Notes under the pieces: generated by a model | Seen by the model: the letters and a program-made list of their open reading frames with translations, nothing else | Databases searched by the model: none | Told to the model about the DNA's origin: nothing | Made by a program: the position numbers and the translations under genes | Source of the DNA: Ureibacillus aquaedulcis | GTDB lineage: Bacteria > Bacillota > Bacilli > Bacillales_A > Planococcaceae | Direction: 5' to 3' | DNA: 64,000 bases | NCBI RefSeq assembly: GCF_030418165.1 | Contig: NZ_JAUHTQ010000004.1 | Location: forward strand, 124,001 to 188,000 | Shown here: positions 56,281 to 64,000 of the stretch, piece by piece | Position numbering within the stretch: position 1 is the stretch's first letter | How the letters are laid out: each line of letters opens with the position of its first letter

Positions 56281-57030
56281 ATGAATAAGAAAACAATATT
56301 TATAACAGGCGCAACAAGTGGAATCGGAAGAATTATAACAGAGCTTTGCATTAAAAAAGGTTATGTTGTATATGCAACCGGCAGAAATGAATCATCTCTT
56401 GCAACCTTGTCAAGAATGGGAGCAAAAGTTTTCCAGGGGGATTTATCCAATTTAGTGGACATCGATCGAGTATACTCTCAATTACCTCCCATTGATATTG
56501 CCATTATCAATGCTGGAGTAGGTACTTTTGAAAGTGCCTATGACCTCTTGGATGAAGAGATTGACAATATGATTGATATCAACATAAAAGCACCTATCTA
56601 CTTAACTAAAAGATTGGCAAAGCAAATGATCATTCGAAAATCTGGACACATTATATTTATTGGCTCGCAAGCAGGGAAAGTGCCAACAAAAAAAGCGAGT
56701 GTATATGCAGCGTCCAAACATGCAATTACCGGTTTTGCGAATGGTCTAAGAATGGAATTGTCCCCATATAATATCCAGGTTACTGCTGTTTATCCAGGTC
56801 CAATCGATACTCCATTTTTACAAAAAGCAGATTCTACTAATAAGTATCGTGAAGTAATGGAAAGATATCTATTAAAGCCTGAAAATGTGGCAAGAGAAGT
56901 AGTGAGGACTATAGATAAACCTGTTAGAGAAGTAAATTTACCCAGAATTATGTCGGCCACAAGCAAACTTTATGCAATAGCCCCTCGATTGGTAGAAAAG
57001 CTGGGAAGCGGTTTCTTTAATAAAAAATAA
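56281..57030 (+). CDS. yqjQ: Short-chain dehydrogenase/reductase (YqjQ-like)
   Basis: A 249-residue SDR: cofactor loop TGATSGIGR, NAG motif (INAGVG), catalytic Ser in FIGSQAG and YAASK (Tyr, Lys). The C-terminal region (MSATSKLYAIAPRLVEKL) is typical of the YqjQ group. The substrate is unknown. The ribosome site (AAAGGAA) is about 13 bases from the ATG, which is rather far. Confidence 0.9.
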   Translation: MNKKTIFITGATSGIGRIITELCIKKGYVVYATGRNESSLATLSRMGAKVFQGDLSNLVDIDRVYSQLPPIDIAIINAGVGTFESAYDLLDEEIDNMIDINIKAPIYLTKRLAKQMIIRKSGHIIFIGSQAGKVPTKKASVYAASKHAITGFANGLRMELSPYNIQVTAVYPGPIDTPFLQKADSTNKYREVMERYLLKPENVAREVVRTIDKPVREVNLPRIMSATSKLYAIAPRLVEKLGSGFFNKK

Positions 57031-57050
57031 TACATGAAAGAGTATATATG

Positions 57051-57075
57051 AACGCCTTGACTTGGGCGTTTTTTA
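57051..57075 (+). terminator. Terminator after SDR gene
   Basis: AACGCC pairs with GGGCGTT across a short loop, then six T. Confidence 0.8.
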
Positions 57076-57096
57076 ATTTATTATAAAAATCCAACA

Positions 57097-57180
57097 TTTT
57101 ATAAAAATACACTTGAATTAATTTTTATAAAATGGTACCATTCGTGTATAAACAATTAATTGAATGTATAAAAATACATA
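57097..57180 (+). promoter_or_regulatory. ArgR-type boxes upstream of argG
   Basis: Two AT-rich sites resembling arginine boxes (57097-57113, TTTTATAAAAATACACT; 57161-57180, TGAATGTATAAAAATACATA) flank a 12-bp palindrome AATGGTACCATT (57131-57142). Spacing and similarity fit ArgR/AhrC control of arginine synthesis. Confidence 0.45.
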
Positions 57181-57203
57181 TAACATAACGGAGGTACGAG
57201 ATA

Positions 57204-58418
57204 ATGGCAAATAAAAAAGTCGTTTTAGCTTATTCAGGTGGACTTGATACATCAGTTGCAATTCCATGGTTAAAGGAGCAGGGGTGGGACGTAATCGCGG
57301 TATGCCTAGATGTAGGTGAAGGAAAAGACCTTGAATTTATCAAGAATAAAGCCCTTCAAGTAGGGGCTATTGAATCGTACATGGTGGATGCAAAGGACGA
57401 ATTTGCTGAAGAATATGCATTAATCTCCCTGCAAGGCCATACTTGGTATGAACAGAAATATCCATTAGTTTCTGCACTTTCCCGTCCGCTTATCTCAAAA
57501 AAATTAGTGGAGATTGCAAATGAAACAAATGCAGATGCTGTAGCACATGGTTGTACAGGTAAAGGGAATGACCAAGTTCGTTTTGAAATTTCGATTAAAG
57601 CGTTAAACCCTGATTTAGAAGTTCTTGCACCAGTACGTGAATGGGGTTGGAGCCGCGATGAGGAGATCGAGTATGCAGAAAAACACGGTGTACCAGTTCC
57701 AGCAACAATCGATTCGCCATTCTCCATTGACCAAAACCTTTGGGGTCGTGCAAACGAAGCAGGCGTGATGGAAGATCCATGGGTAGCTCCACCAGAAGAA
57801 GCATATGGATTAACTGTTTCTCTTGAAAATGCACCTGACAAACCGGAATTTGTTGAAATCGAGTTCGTGGAAGGGAAACCTGTTTCATTGAACGGTCAGG
57901 AAATGAAGCTTGCAGATCTTATCCAGGAGTTAAATAAGGTGGCAGGTGCCCATGGGGTTGGACGAATTGACCATGTAGAAAACCGCTTGGTTGGAATTAA
58001 ATCACGTGAAGTGTATGAAATTCCTGGTGCAAAAGTACTTTTAACTGCCCATAAGGAATTGGAAGATATCACATTGGTAAAAGAATTGGCTCATTTCAAG
58101 CCAATTATTGAACAAAAGCTTTCAGAAGTGATTTATGAAGGTCTATGGTTCAACCCAATCCGTGTAGCATTGGAAGGTTTCTTAAAAGAAACTCAAAAAT
58201 ATGTAAACGGGACAGTTCGCGTGAAATTATTTAAAGGCCATGCAATTGTTGAAGGACGTAAATCACCAAATTCATTATATAGTGAAGAGCTTGCAACATA
58301 CTCAAAAGCGGACCAATTCAATCATGCATCAGCTGTAGGATTTATTGAATTATGGGGTCTTCCGACAGTGGTTGCTGCAGAAGTTAACAAGAACAAAGAA
58401 GTAGTAGCTAAAAATTAA
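57204..58418 (+). CDS. argG: Argininosuccinate synthase
   Basis: Joins citrulline and aspartate. The 404-residue protein has the ATP pyrophosphatase P-loop [10 protein letters not shown], the citrulline/aspartate-binding [14 protein letters not shown] and [18 protein letters not shown], and the C-terminal helix for tetramerisation. CGGAGG precedes the ATG. It is followed by argH after 65 bases. Confidence 0.97.
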   Translation: MANKKVVLAYSGGLDTSVAIPWLKEQGWDVIAVCLDVGEGKDLEFIKNKALQVGAIESYMVDAKDEFAEEYALISLQGHTWYEQKYPLVSALSRPLISKKLVEIANETNADAVAHGCTGKGNDQVRFEISIKALNPDLEVLAPVREWGWSRDEEIEYAEKHGVPVPATIDSPFSIDQNLWGRANEAGVMEDPWVAPPEEAYGLTVSLENAPDKPEFVEIEFVEGKPVSLNGQEMKLADLIQELNKVAGAHGVGRIDHVENRLVGIKSREVYEIPGAKVLLTAHKELEDITLVKELAHFKPIIEQKLSEVIYEGLWFNPIRVALEGFLKETQKYVNGTVRVKLFKGHAIVEGRKSPNSLYSEELATYSKADQFNHASAVGFIELWGLPTVVAAEVNKNKEVVAKN

Positions 58419-58483
58419 TTTTTATCGAAATCGATTCAAACTCCCAGGTTTCCAGAGAGTCTGAATAGAAGTAGGTGTAAGAA

Positions 58484-59854
58484 ATGACGAAATTATGGGG
58501 CGGCCGTTTCCAAAAGTCTGCAGAAAACTGGGTAGACGAATTTGGAGCATCGATTGGCTTTGACCAACAATTAGTAATGGAAGATATCGAGGGCAGTATT
58601 GCACACGTAACAATGCTGGGTGCTCAAGGAATTTTGGACTCTAAGGATGTAGAGCAAATTCTGGGAGGCTTGGCAGAGTTAAAACATTCGGCAGAGGCAG
58701 GGGAACTCGAGTTCAGTGTTGCAAATGAAGATATCCATCTAAATTTAGAAAAAATGTTGACGGACAAAATCGGGCCGGTTGGAGGCAAACTCCACACTGG
58801 CCGAAGCCGTAACGACCAAGTTGCAACAGATATGCACCTTTTTCTGAAAAAGCGTGTTGCAGAAGTTGTTGACTTGATTGAAACTTTCCAGAAAACGATT
58901 CTTAAAAAAGCAGAACAGCATGTAGAGACGATTGCTCCTGGCTATACGCACTTGCAGCGAGCTCAACCGATTAGTTTTGCCCATCACTTAATGGCATATT
59001 TCTGGATGTTGGAACGGGACAAAGAGCGTTTTAATGAATCGATGAAACGTATCGACATCTTACCATTAGGTGCAGGTGCAATGGCTGGAACGACTTTCCC
59101 GATTGACCGTGAAAAGTCTGCTGAGCTGCTGGGATTTAGCGCTGTATATGCGAATTCAATGGATGCAGTTAGTGATCGCGACTTTATTGTGGAATTTCTT
59201 TCAAACGCATCGCTCTTAATGACCCATTTGTCCCGTTTTGCTGAAGAAATTATTATTTGGTCAACTGATGAATTTAAATTCATTGAATTGGATGATGCAT
59301 TTTCAACAGGCTCATCGATCATGCCTCAAAAGAAAAATCCGGATATGGCTGAACTTATTCGTGGCAAGACAGGTCGCGTATACGGCAACCTAATGGGATT
59401 GTTGACAGTGTTAAAGGGTACGCCGTTGACTTATAACAAAGATATGCAGGAAGATAAGGAAGGAATGTTTGATTCAGTTCATACCATCCTTGGTGCCTTG
59501 AAAATCTTTGAGGGTATGGTTCGAACAATGACTGTAAAAACAGAAAAGCTTCACCAAGCGGTTCATAGTGACTTTTCTAATGCGACTGAACTTGCCGACT
59601 ACTTGGCAACAAAGGGTATGCCATTCCGTGAAGCGCATGAAGTCACAGGAAAACTTGTCTTTACTTGTATTCAAAGAGGCATTTTCTTATTGGATCTCCC
59701 TCTGGAGGATATGCAGAGTGAAAGCAAGTTAATTGAGCAGGATGTATATGACGTACTGTCACCAGAAGCTGCAGTAAGACGCAGAAATTCACTGGGCGGT
59801 ACCGGCTTTGATCAAGTACGTCTGCAACTTGAAAAAGCAAAAGCTTGTCTTTAA
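58484..59854 (+). CDS. argH: Argininosuccinate lyase
   Basis: Cleaves argininosuccinate to arginine and fumarate. The 456-residue protein has [29 protein letters not shown]-type catalytic region, and the signature loop [12 protein letters not shown] with the catalytic Ser. It forms an operon with argG. The start follows AGTAGGTGT. Confidence 0.97.
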   Translation: MTKLWGGRFQKSAENWVDEFGASIGFDQQLVMEDIEGSIAHVTMLGAQGILDSKDVEQILGGLAELKHSAEAGELEFSVANEDIHLNLEKMLTDKIGPVGGKLHTGRSRNDQVATDMHLFLKKRVAEVVDLIETFQKTILKKAEQHVETIAPGYTHLQRAQPISFAHHLMAYFWMLERDKERFNESMKRIDILPLGAGAMAGTTFPIDREKSAELLGFSAVYANSMDAVSDRDFIVEFLSNASLLMTHLSRFAEEIIIWSTDEFKFIELDDAFSTGSSIMPQKKNPDMAELIRGKTGRVYGNLMGLLTVLKGTPLTYNKDMQEDKEGMFDSVHTILGALKIFEGMVRTMTVKTEKLHQAVHSDFSNATELADYLATKGMPFREAHEVTGKLVFTCIQRGIFLLDLPLEDMQSESKLIEQDVYDVLSPEAAVRRRNSLGGTGFDQVRLQLEKAKACL

Positions 59855-60030
59855 TAATGGAAACGAACCTAAACTTTAGGATTTGTTATAGAGGCCGCTA
59901 TTAATGTTGTACAGGGATGCACAATAGTTTGCCGACTTTTATCTGGAAGCCAGAGGGTAACTTGATAAAAGAATAACTTTATAAGCAATCTTTACTTTTC
60001 TAAGTATAGATGAACATATAAAGTTACATA
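59855..60030 (+). other. argH 3' region with possible RNA structure
   Basis: Contains an inverted repeat CTTTTATC/GATAAAAG (59936-59943, 59964-59971) enclosing CTGGAAGCCAG. No ORF or known riboswitch is recognised. It ends at the terminator at 60031. Confidence 0.4.
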
Positions 60031-60062
60031 AACCGTTCTCGGGGTCGCGAGGCGGTTTTTTT
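60031..60062 (+). terminator. First terminator downstream of argH
   Basis: A GC-rich hairpin AACCGttCTCG/CGAGgCGGTT followed by eight T. Confidence 0.88.
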
Positions 60063-60150
60063 GTTGAAAAATTACAAAATTCCATCCCTTTATTTAATTT
60101 GACTTGGAGGGGTAACCCTTCAAACATTTTCTGCTAAGGAAATAGAAAAT

Positions 60151-60182
60151 GACCCACATCAAGTTGATGAGGGCCTTTTTTT
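60151..60182 (+). terminator. Second terminator downstream of argH
   Basis: CC(A)CATCAA pairs with TTGATG(A)GG, then a seven-T run. The 88 bases between the two terminators hold no ORF. Confidence 0.75.
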
Positions 60183-60237
60183 GAATCTTTGCTGAAAGTA
60201 TCGATATCAATCAATATCTGCGTGTTTGCTCTTGTAT

Positions 60238-61695
60238 TTAGAACGGATATTCTCTTGGTTTTGTTTGTACAGAAATCCACTTGGTTACTGTAAATTCATC
60301 AACAATCCAAGGATTACCGAAACGTCCAACACCACTATCCCGCATACCCCCAAATGGAGCCCTTGGTTCATCATTCACGGTTTGGTCATTTAGATGGGTC
60401 ATGCCAAACTCAATATGAAGGGCATATTCACGTGCTCGGTCCAAATCACCGGCAAAAATTGCCGAACTTAATCCGTAAATAGTATGATTTGCAAATTCAA
60501 TTGCTTCATCATCAGAGGACGCCTTGATAAGGGGAACGATTGGACCGAATAATTCTGTTTGGGCTAGTTCACTGTTATTTTCTACATTGCCGAAAATTGT
60601 TGGCGTAAGGACATTGCCGATTAACTCTCCATTCAATAACACTTCAGTTCCTTGAGCCTTCGCTTTAGAAATATTTTGTAAGGAGAAATCAATTTGTTTT
60701 TTGTTAATTATTGGTCCGATGATTACCTCATGATTTCGGGGATCACCGTATTTTAATGATTTTACACGTTCGACAAATTTTTCGGCAAATTGGTCGTAAA
60801 GGTCTTCATGAACAATAATTCGATTTGTAATCATGCAGATTTGACCTTGGTGGAGGAATTTCCCGAATACCGCCGCCTTTACAGCCTGATCCAGATCGGC
60901 GTCAGACAAGACAACAAACGGGGCATTTCCGCCAAGTTCCAGAGCGACCCGCTTAAATAATCCTCCTGCCACTGTACCAATATGACGGCCCACTTCCGTC
61001 GAGCCAGTAAAGCTCACAAGGCGAACAACTGGGTGCTCGACCATCATATCACCAATAATTGAAGTTTTTGTTAGGACACTTTGGAACACACCGGCAGGTA
61101 TCCCGCCTTCTTCAAAAGCTTTTGCAATTAACGAACCCGAGGATAAGCTCACTTGTAGATCTGCTTTATGAACTACTGTATTTCCTAATGCAAGAGCTGG
61201 TGCTATCGTTCGCATTGACAAATATAATGGAAAGTTGAAGGGTGCTATGGAAGAAACAACACCTAAAGGTAAGCGGTGGATTTCATTTATTTTATTTGGC
61301 ACAACAGATTGTTCAGTACGAACTTCATGTACTTGATTAATTGTAGTAAGCGCTTCTTGAAGGACGCCGACGGTACTGCCATATTCTACATTTGCCTTGA
61401 TGAAGCTGCTGCCGGACTCGACAATTAGCAGCTCTATGATTTCATCTTTATTACTTTCAAAGAAGCTGATTGCCTTTTCAATAACACTTCTGCGTAAATC
61501 GGGTGATTTTCCCCATTCTTTTTGAGCTTTATGAGCGTTCTCAAATGACTGGTTGACTTGTTCTTTTGAGGCCATTTGTATGGTAGCCAGTAGAGTGTCA
61601 TCAAAAGGGTTTGTAATATCAAAATTTTTCCCTGAATCACCATCAACCCATTGTCCATTTATATAGCTTTTATTTAATGTGGTGAATTGGTTCAT
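60238..61695 (-). CDS. Aldehyde dehydrogenase family protein
   Basis: A 485-residue NAD(P)-dependent aldehyde oxidiser. The conserved segments are IAPFNFPLYLSMRTIAPAL, FTGSTEVGRHIG, the general-base Glu in ALELGGNAPFVV, the nucleophile Cys in HQGQICMITNRI, and the cofactor contact ELFGPIVPL. It is closest in style to benzaldehyde/vanillin-type dehydrogenases, but the substrate is not determined. GGAGG precedes the ATG. Confidence 0.92.
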   Translation of the reverse strand: MNQFTTLNKSYINGQWVDGDSGKNFDITNPFDDTLLATIQMASKEQVNQSFENAHKAQKEWGKSPDLRRSVIEKAISFFESNKDEIIELLIVESGSSFIKANVEYGSTVGVLQEALTTINQVHEVRTEQSVVPNKINEIHRLPLGVVSSIAPFNFPLYLSMRTIAPALALGNTVVHKADLQVSLSSGSLIAKAFEEGGIPAGVFQSVLTKTSIIGDMMVEHPVVRLVSFTGSTEVGRHIGTVAGGLFKRVALELGGNAPFVVLSDADLDQAVKAAVFGKFLHQGQICMITNRIIVHEDLYDQFAEKFVERVKSLKYGDPRNHEVIIGPIINKKQIDFSLQNISKAKAQGTEVLLNGELIGNVLTPTIFGNVENNSELAQTELFGPIVPLIKASSDDEAIEFANHTIYGLSSAIFAGDLDRAREYALHIEFGMTHLNDQTVNDEPRAPFGGMRDSGVGRFGNPWIVDEFTVTKWISVQTKPREYPF

Positions 61696-61868
61696 TTACA
61701 TTCCTCCAAAGAATTGCCAGTATGAATCATTCATAATTGGATGATACTTATTTAGATTGCTCATTAATTCCTTGATTATGAATGTTTTTATTGTTAATTA
61801 ATACATATGCAATGTACGAATATCCGCTTTCGATTAGAAAACACTAATCGAAAGGAGGATTGAGGTCG

Positions 61869-62219
61869 ATGAAAACAAAAATTGCTGTTTCTGTGCTGTT
61901 GGTTTTCAGTACGATTGCACTTGGAAAGATCTTGACGGAACCTCCGGAAGGTGAAATGGCAAGTGCGGAGCAGGTTGCCCCATCCTATGCAAAATGGGGA
62001 AGAGTTGCCATGAAAAATGTGATGGCCAAATATCCAACCGCGGATATAATTGACTATTTGCATATCGGAAGAGAAGTGGGAAGTGTCACATCTGTTGAAA
62101 AATTCAAGCTTTGGCTAAAAAAAGAAGACAGTAGTGAATTTGGCGTCTTTGTCGATATTACATTTAATAACCAAACCGAAGAAATTGTAGATATTAAATA
62201 TACGGAAACAAACCAATAA
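61869..62219 (+). CDS. Secreted DUF3889 domain protein (YqzG-like)
   Basis: A 116-residue protein with a signal peptide (MKTKIAVSVLLVFSTIALG) and the mature pattern YAKWGRVAMKNVMAKYPTADIIDYLHIGRE, then FKLWLK and FGVFVDITFN, which match YqzG/DUF3889 proteins. Function unknown. The ATG follows AAAGGAGG; TTG 61860 is a less likely start. Confidence 0.82.
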   Translation: MKTKIAVSVLLVFSTIALGKILTEPPEGEMASAEQVAPSYAKWGRVAMKNVMAKYPTADIIDYLHIGREVGSVTSVEKFKLWLKKEDSSEFGVFVDITFNNQTEEIVDIKYTETNQ

Positions 62220-62226
62220 AATTTTA

Positions 62227-62254
62227 AGGAGAGGTGCGAATTTTGCACCTCTCT
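62227..62254. terminator. Bidirectional terminator between YqzG-like and lipoprotein genes
   Basis: GAGAGGTGC pairs with GCACCTCTC; it ends at the stop codon of the convergent lipoprotein gene. Confidence 0.85.
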
Positions 62255-62739
62255 TATTTATCCACCTCAATCTTGAATATATATGAGCTATCCCCGCTTG
62301 TCTCCGTATCGTCTTTTTCCCATATTGCGTAGTAGTTAAAAATGTAGACTCCGGCTGTTTTAGGAGCCTTAAATTGGTTGTCCTTATTTAAAGGTATCTC
62401 CTCGTCTTGCTCGGACTCCACATTTGTCATCGCGAGGGTTTGTTGAGAAGGTTGGCGCTTTGGGAGGAGGGAGATTGTTTTATTAACCGGAACCTTTATT
62501 GGCTCGATATTTTCAGCAATTTCAATGGGAGAAGCAAGACTCAAACATTCCGCTGAATTTTCATTCCTCCAACAGTAAGACCCTTGTTCGGTAGAGTAGG
62601 TTGAATCCTCAATTTCCAATTCCACGGTAGGGGGAAGGAGATGATGGTGGGAAATCCCATTTGATGGTTCCAATTGTGCTCCATTGGAACAACCCGAAAC
62701 TAATAATAAGAGAATTAAAGAAAACAAGGATTTATACAA
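62254..62739 (-). CDS. Putative lipoprotein
   Basis: A 161-residue protein with a lipoprotein signal: hydrophobic core SLILLLLVSGC with the lipobox cysteine at residue 17. The mature part (GSYCWRNENSAEC with two more cysteines, then a C-terminal AGVYIFNYYAIWEKDD strand region) resembles small Bacillus cell-surface proteins of unknown role. The TTG start follows GGGAG by 9 bases. Confidence 0.78.
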   Translation of the reverse strand: MYKSLFSLILLLLVSGCSNGAQLEPSNGISHHHLLPPTVELEIEDSTYSTEQGSYCWRNENSAECLSLASPIEIAENIEPIKVPVNKTISLLPKRQPSQQTLAMTNVESEQDEEIPLNKDNQFKAPKTAGVYIFNYYAIWEKDDTETSGDSSYIFKIEVDK

Positions 62740-62952
62740 ATTTCCAGCTCCCTTCCCTTTTCAATATTCTTTTACGCTTAAAATCAAGCGGATATGATGA
62801 TGCTTTGCAATTGTTTTGGGAATTTTCGTTTTATTTGAGTAATTATTCCATCATAATCGTCTATAGAGATAAGGTGGTGAAAATTGTTGGCTTTTGATTT
62901 TGAATAGGAGTATGAGTTACATAATGGTCGTATTTATCAATACATATATTTT

Positions 62953-63399
62953 TTGGTAGGAAAAACGGAAATAGCAGAAGATTTGACACAAGAAACGTTT
63001 ATGAAAGCATTTAAGCAGAGACATACATTTAGACGAGATTCTAGTGCATTGACTTGGCTGATGAAAATTGCACGAAACCTAGCTTATGACCATTATCGGA
63101 GGAAGAAAATCATCTCTTTTTTCCCTTTTACGAAAGTGCATGAAGTAAAAGAAACAACGTATGTACCTGAAAAATGGTTGGTACAACATGAGGAGTCAAG
63201 AATTCTATATAGGGCACTTCAGCAACTGAGCTTTGATTACAGGGAAGCCATAGTTTTACGAAAAATAGAAGGATTTTCTATAAAAGAGACAGCCAGAATA
63301 TTAAGTTGGAACGAGACAAAAGTAAAAAACTCTACTGAGCGTGGGATAAAGGCATTAAGAAAAATTTTAATGGAAGGGGGAGATCATCATGAATCTTGA
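62953..63399 (+). CDS. ECF-type RNA polymerase sigma factor, 5' end interrupted by amber codon
   Basis: Region 2 (AEDLTQETFMKAFKQ, SSALTWLMKIARNLAYDHYRR) and region 4 (LSFDYREAIVLRKIEGFSIKETARILSWNETKVKNSTERGIKALR) of a group-IV sigma factor. From TTG 62953 the protein lacks the first helix of region 2. In the same frame upstream the sequence reads FDFE-TAG-EYELHNGRIYQYIYFLVG, the expected N-terminus, broken by TAG at 62905-62907. AGGTGG precedes TTG 62884/62887. It overlaps the next gene by 11 bases. Confidence 0.8.
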   Translation: MVGKTEIAEDLTQETFMKAFKQRHTFRRDSSALTWLMKIARNLAYDHYRRKKIISFFPFTKVHEVKETTYVPEKWLVQHEESRILYRALQQLSFDYREAIVLRKIEGFSIKETARILSWNETKVKNSTERGIKALRKILMEGGDHHES

Positions 63400-64000
63400 T
63401 GAACAATTACGAAATCTTACACGAGCAGAACGTTCAACTAGTGAAAAAGAAAAAACACTGCAACTTATTCAATCGAAGCTTGAAAAAAATAGAAGGAAAT
63501 CCAGTTGGTCCTATGGAATCGTATTAGTAAGTATGTGTACTGTGTTTCTCTTTTTATTATTAACGAGTACTGCCACTTTCCCCATAAATGAAGTCGAGAA
63601 CACGTCTGCTCCATTTGGGGAGATAGATGAACAAACTACGATTGAAAAAGTGTTTGTATTAGAAAATACCAATCCTCAAAGCAATCTAAACTTGAAATCA
63701 ATCTTTTATCCTTTAAAAGAATCAACTGCAGAAAGTGAATCTTTTGATGAAATTTTTCAAATCTTACACAAAGCCAAAGAACATGCGGTCCCGTGGGATG
63801 GTACGATTTTTGATGAAAACTCAGGGAAGGATTTCCATTTTCAGTTTTCTAATGATAAGGAGCTGTATGTAAAACTAAATACCGAGCAGACAAAGGTATT
63901 AATTGACCCTTATGCAAAAATGAAATACGTTCTAGCAAATGAAGAATGGAAGGTATTAAATTTATTTTATTATGAGACTGCTGAAAATCAGCCATGGTCA
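63389..64000 (+). CDS. Probable anti-sigma factor, 3' truncated
   Basis: Open to the window end, at least 204 codons. The cytoplasmic N-terminus (MNLDEQLRNLTRAERSTSE) is followed by a single transmembrane helix (about residues 47-66) and an extracellular domain. GAAGGGGGAG precedes the ATG. An 11-base overlap with an ECF sigma gene and the N-in, one-helix layout are typical of membrane anti-sigma factors. No family signature is clear. Confidence 0.75.
   Translation, partial: MNLDEQLRNLTRAERSTSEKEKTLQLIQSKLEKNRRKSSWSYGIVLVSMCTVFLFLLLTSTATFPINEVENTSAPFGEIDEQTTIEKVFVLENTNPQSNLNLKSIFYPLKESTAESESFDEIFQILHKAKEHAVPWDGTIFDENSGKDFHFQFSNDKELYVKLNTEQTKVLIDPYAKMKYVLANEEWKVLNLFYYETAENQPWS

Overview
The window looks like chromosome of a low-GC, endospore-forming-type Firmicute, most likely a Planococcaceae/Bacillaceae member (Lysinibacillus/Solibacillus-like). 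Evidence: AT-rich sequence with strong AGGAGG-type ribosome sites, frequent TTG/GTG starts, many hairpin-plus-T-run terminators, a T-box leader, and a gene order that follows the Bacillus subtilis bkd-yqiW-yqjA-yqjC-yqjD-yqjE-yqjH-rnz-proI-yqjP-yqjQ backbone with large insertions. The organism call is inference; no rRNA or tRNA gene is present.

Region 1 (1-13.9 kb) is a branched-chain acid and propionyl-CoA block. It holds the E3, E1-alpha, E1-beta and E2 of the branched-chain 2-oxoacid dehydrogenase, then both methylmalonyl-CoA mutase subunits, the MeaB GTPase, a bacilliredoxin, a YqjA-like membrane protein, methylmalonyl-CoA epimerase and the propionyl-CoA carboxylase carboxyltransferase. 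Together they take valine/isoleucine skeletons to propionyl-CoA and on to succinyl-CoA. A 30-codon antisense ORF at 11.7 kb looks like the stressosome miniprotein Prli42.

Region 2 (13.9-25.3 kb) is the most unusual part. A module of two tatA genes and tatC on the minus strand, divergent from a small three-helix membrane protein, a Tat-signal gluconate-dehydrogenase-subunit-3 protein and a GMC flavoprotein, occurs twice in full (modules A and C). A third copy (B) keeps only two tatA genes, a recognisable tatC 3' stump and the small membrane protein. The conserved yqjE peptidase lies between B and C. No cytochrome subunit is encoded, so the electron acceptor is unknown. This looks like a family of oxidoreductases that each carry their own Tat export machinery.

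Region 3 (25.5-48.5 kb) is mixed housekeeping and accessory content: CheW-like and DedA proteins, a fluoride-channel pair, a deoxyribosyltransferase-like protein, Ogt, FUSC, an FMN reductase, an ABC ATPase, signal peptidase I, GMP reductase, a PrpR-type regulator with a degenerate AAA+ domain, a LysM-3D cell-wall protein, an ammonium transporter with two GlnR/TnrA-type boxes followed by DUF294 and DEDDh exonuclease genes, RibA-RibD, a nucleotidase, BioY and TrhO.

Region 4 (48.5-64 kb) returns to the yqj backbone: a 52-bp-period tandem repeat with hairpins in front of dinB, rnz, proC with a proline T-box, an MBL hydrolase, divergent hmp/nsrR with duplicated operator-like repeats, an SDR, argG-argH, an aldehyde dehydrogenase, small secreted proteins and, at the right edge, an ECF sigma factor whose natural 5' end carries an in-frame amber codon, followed by its probable anti-sigma gene (cut by the window end).
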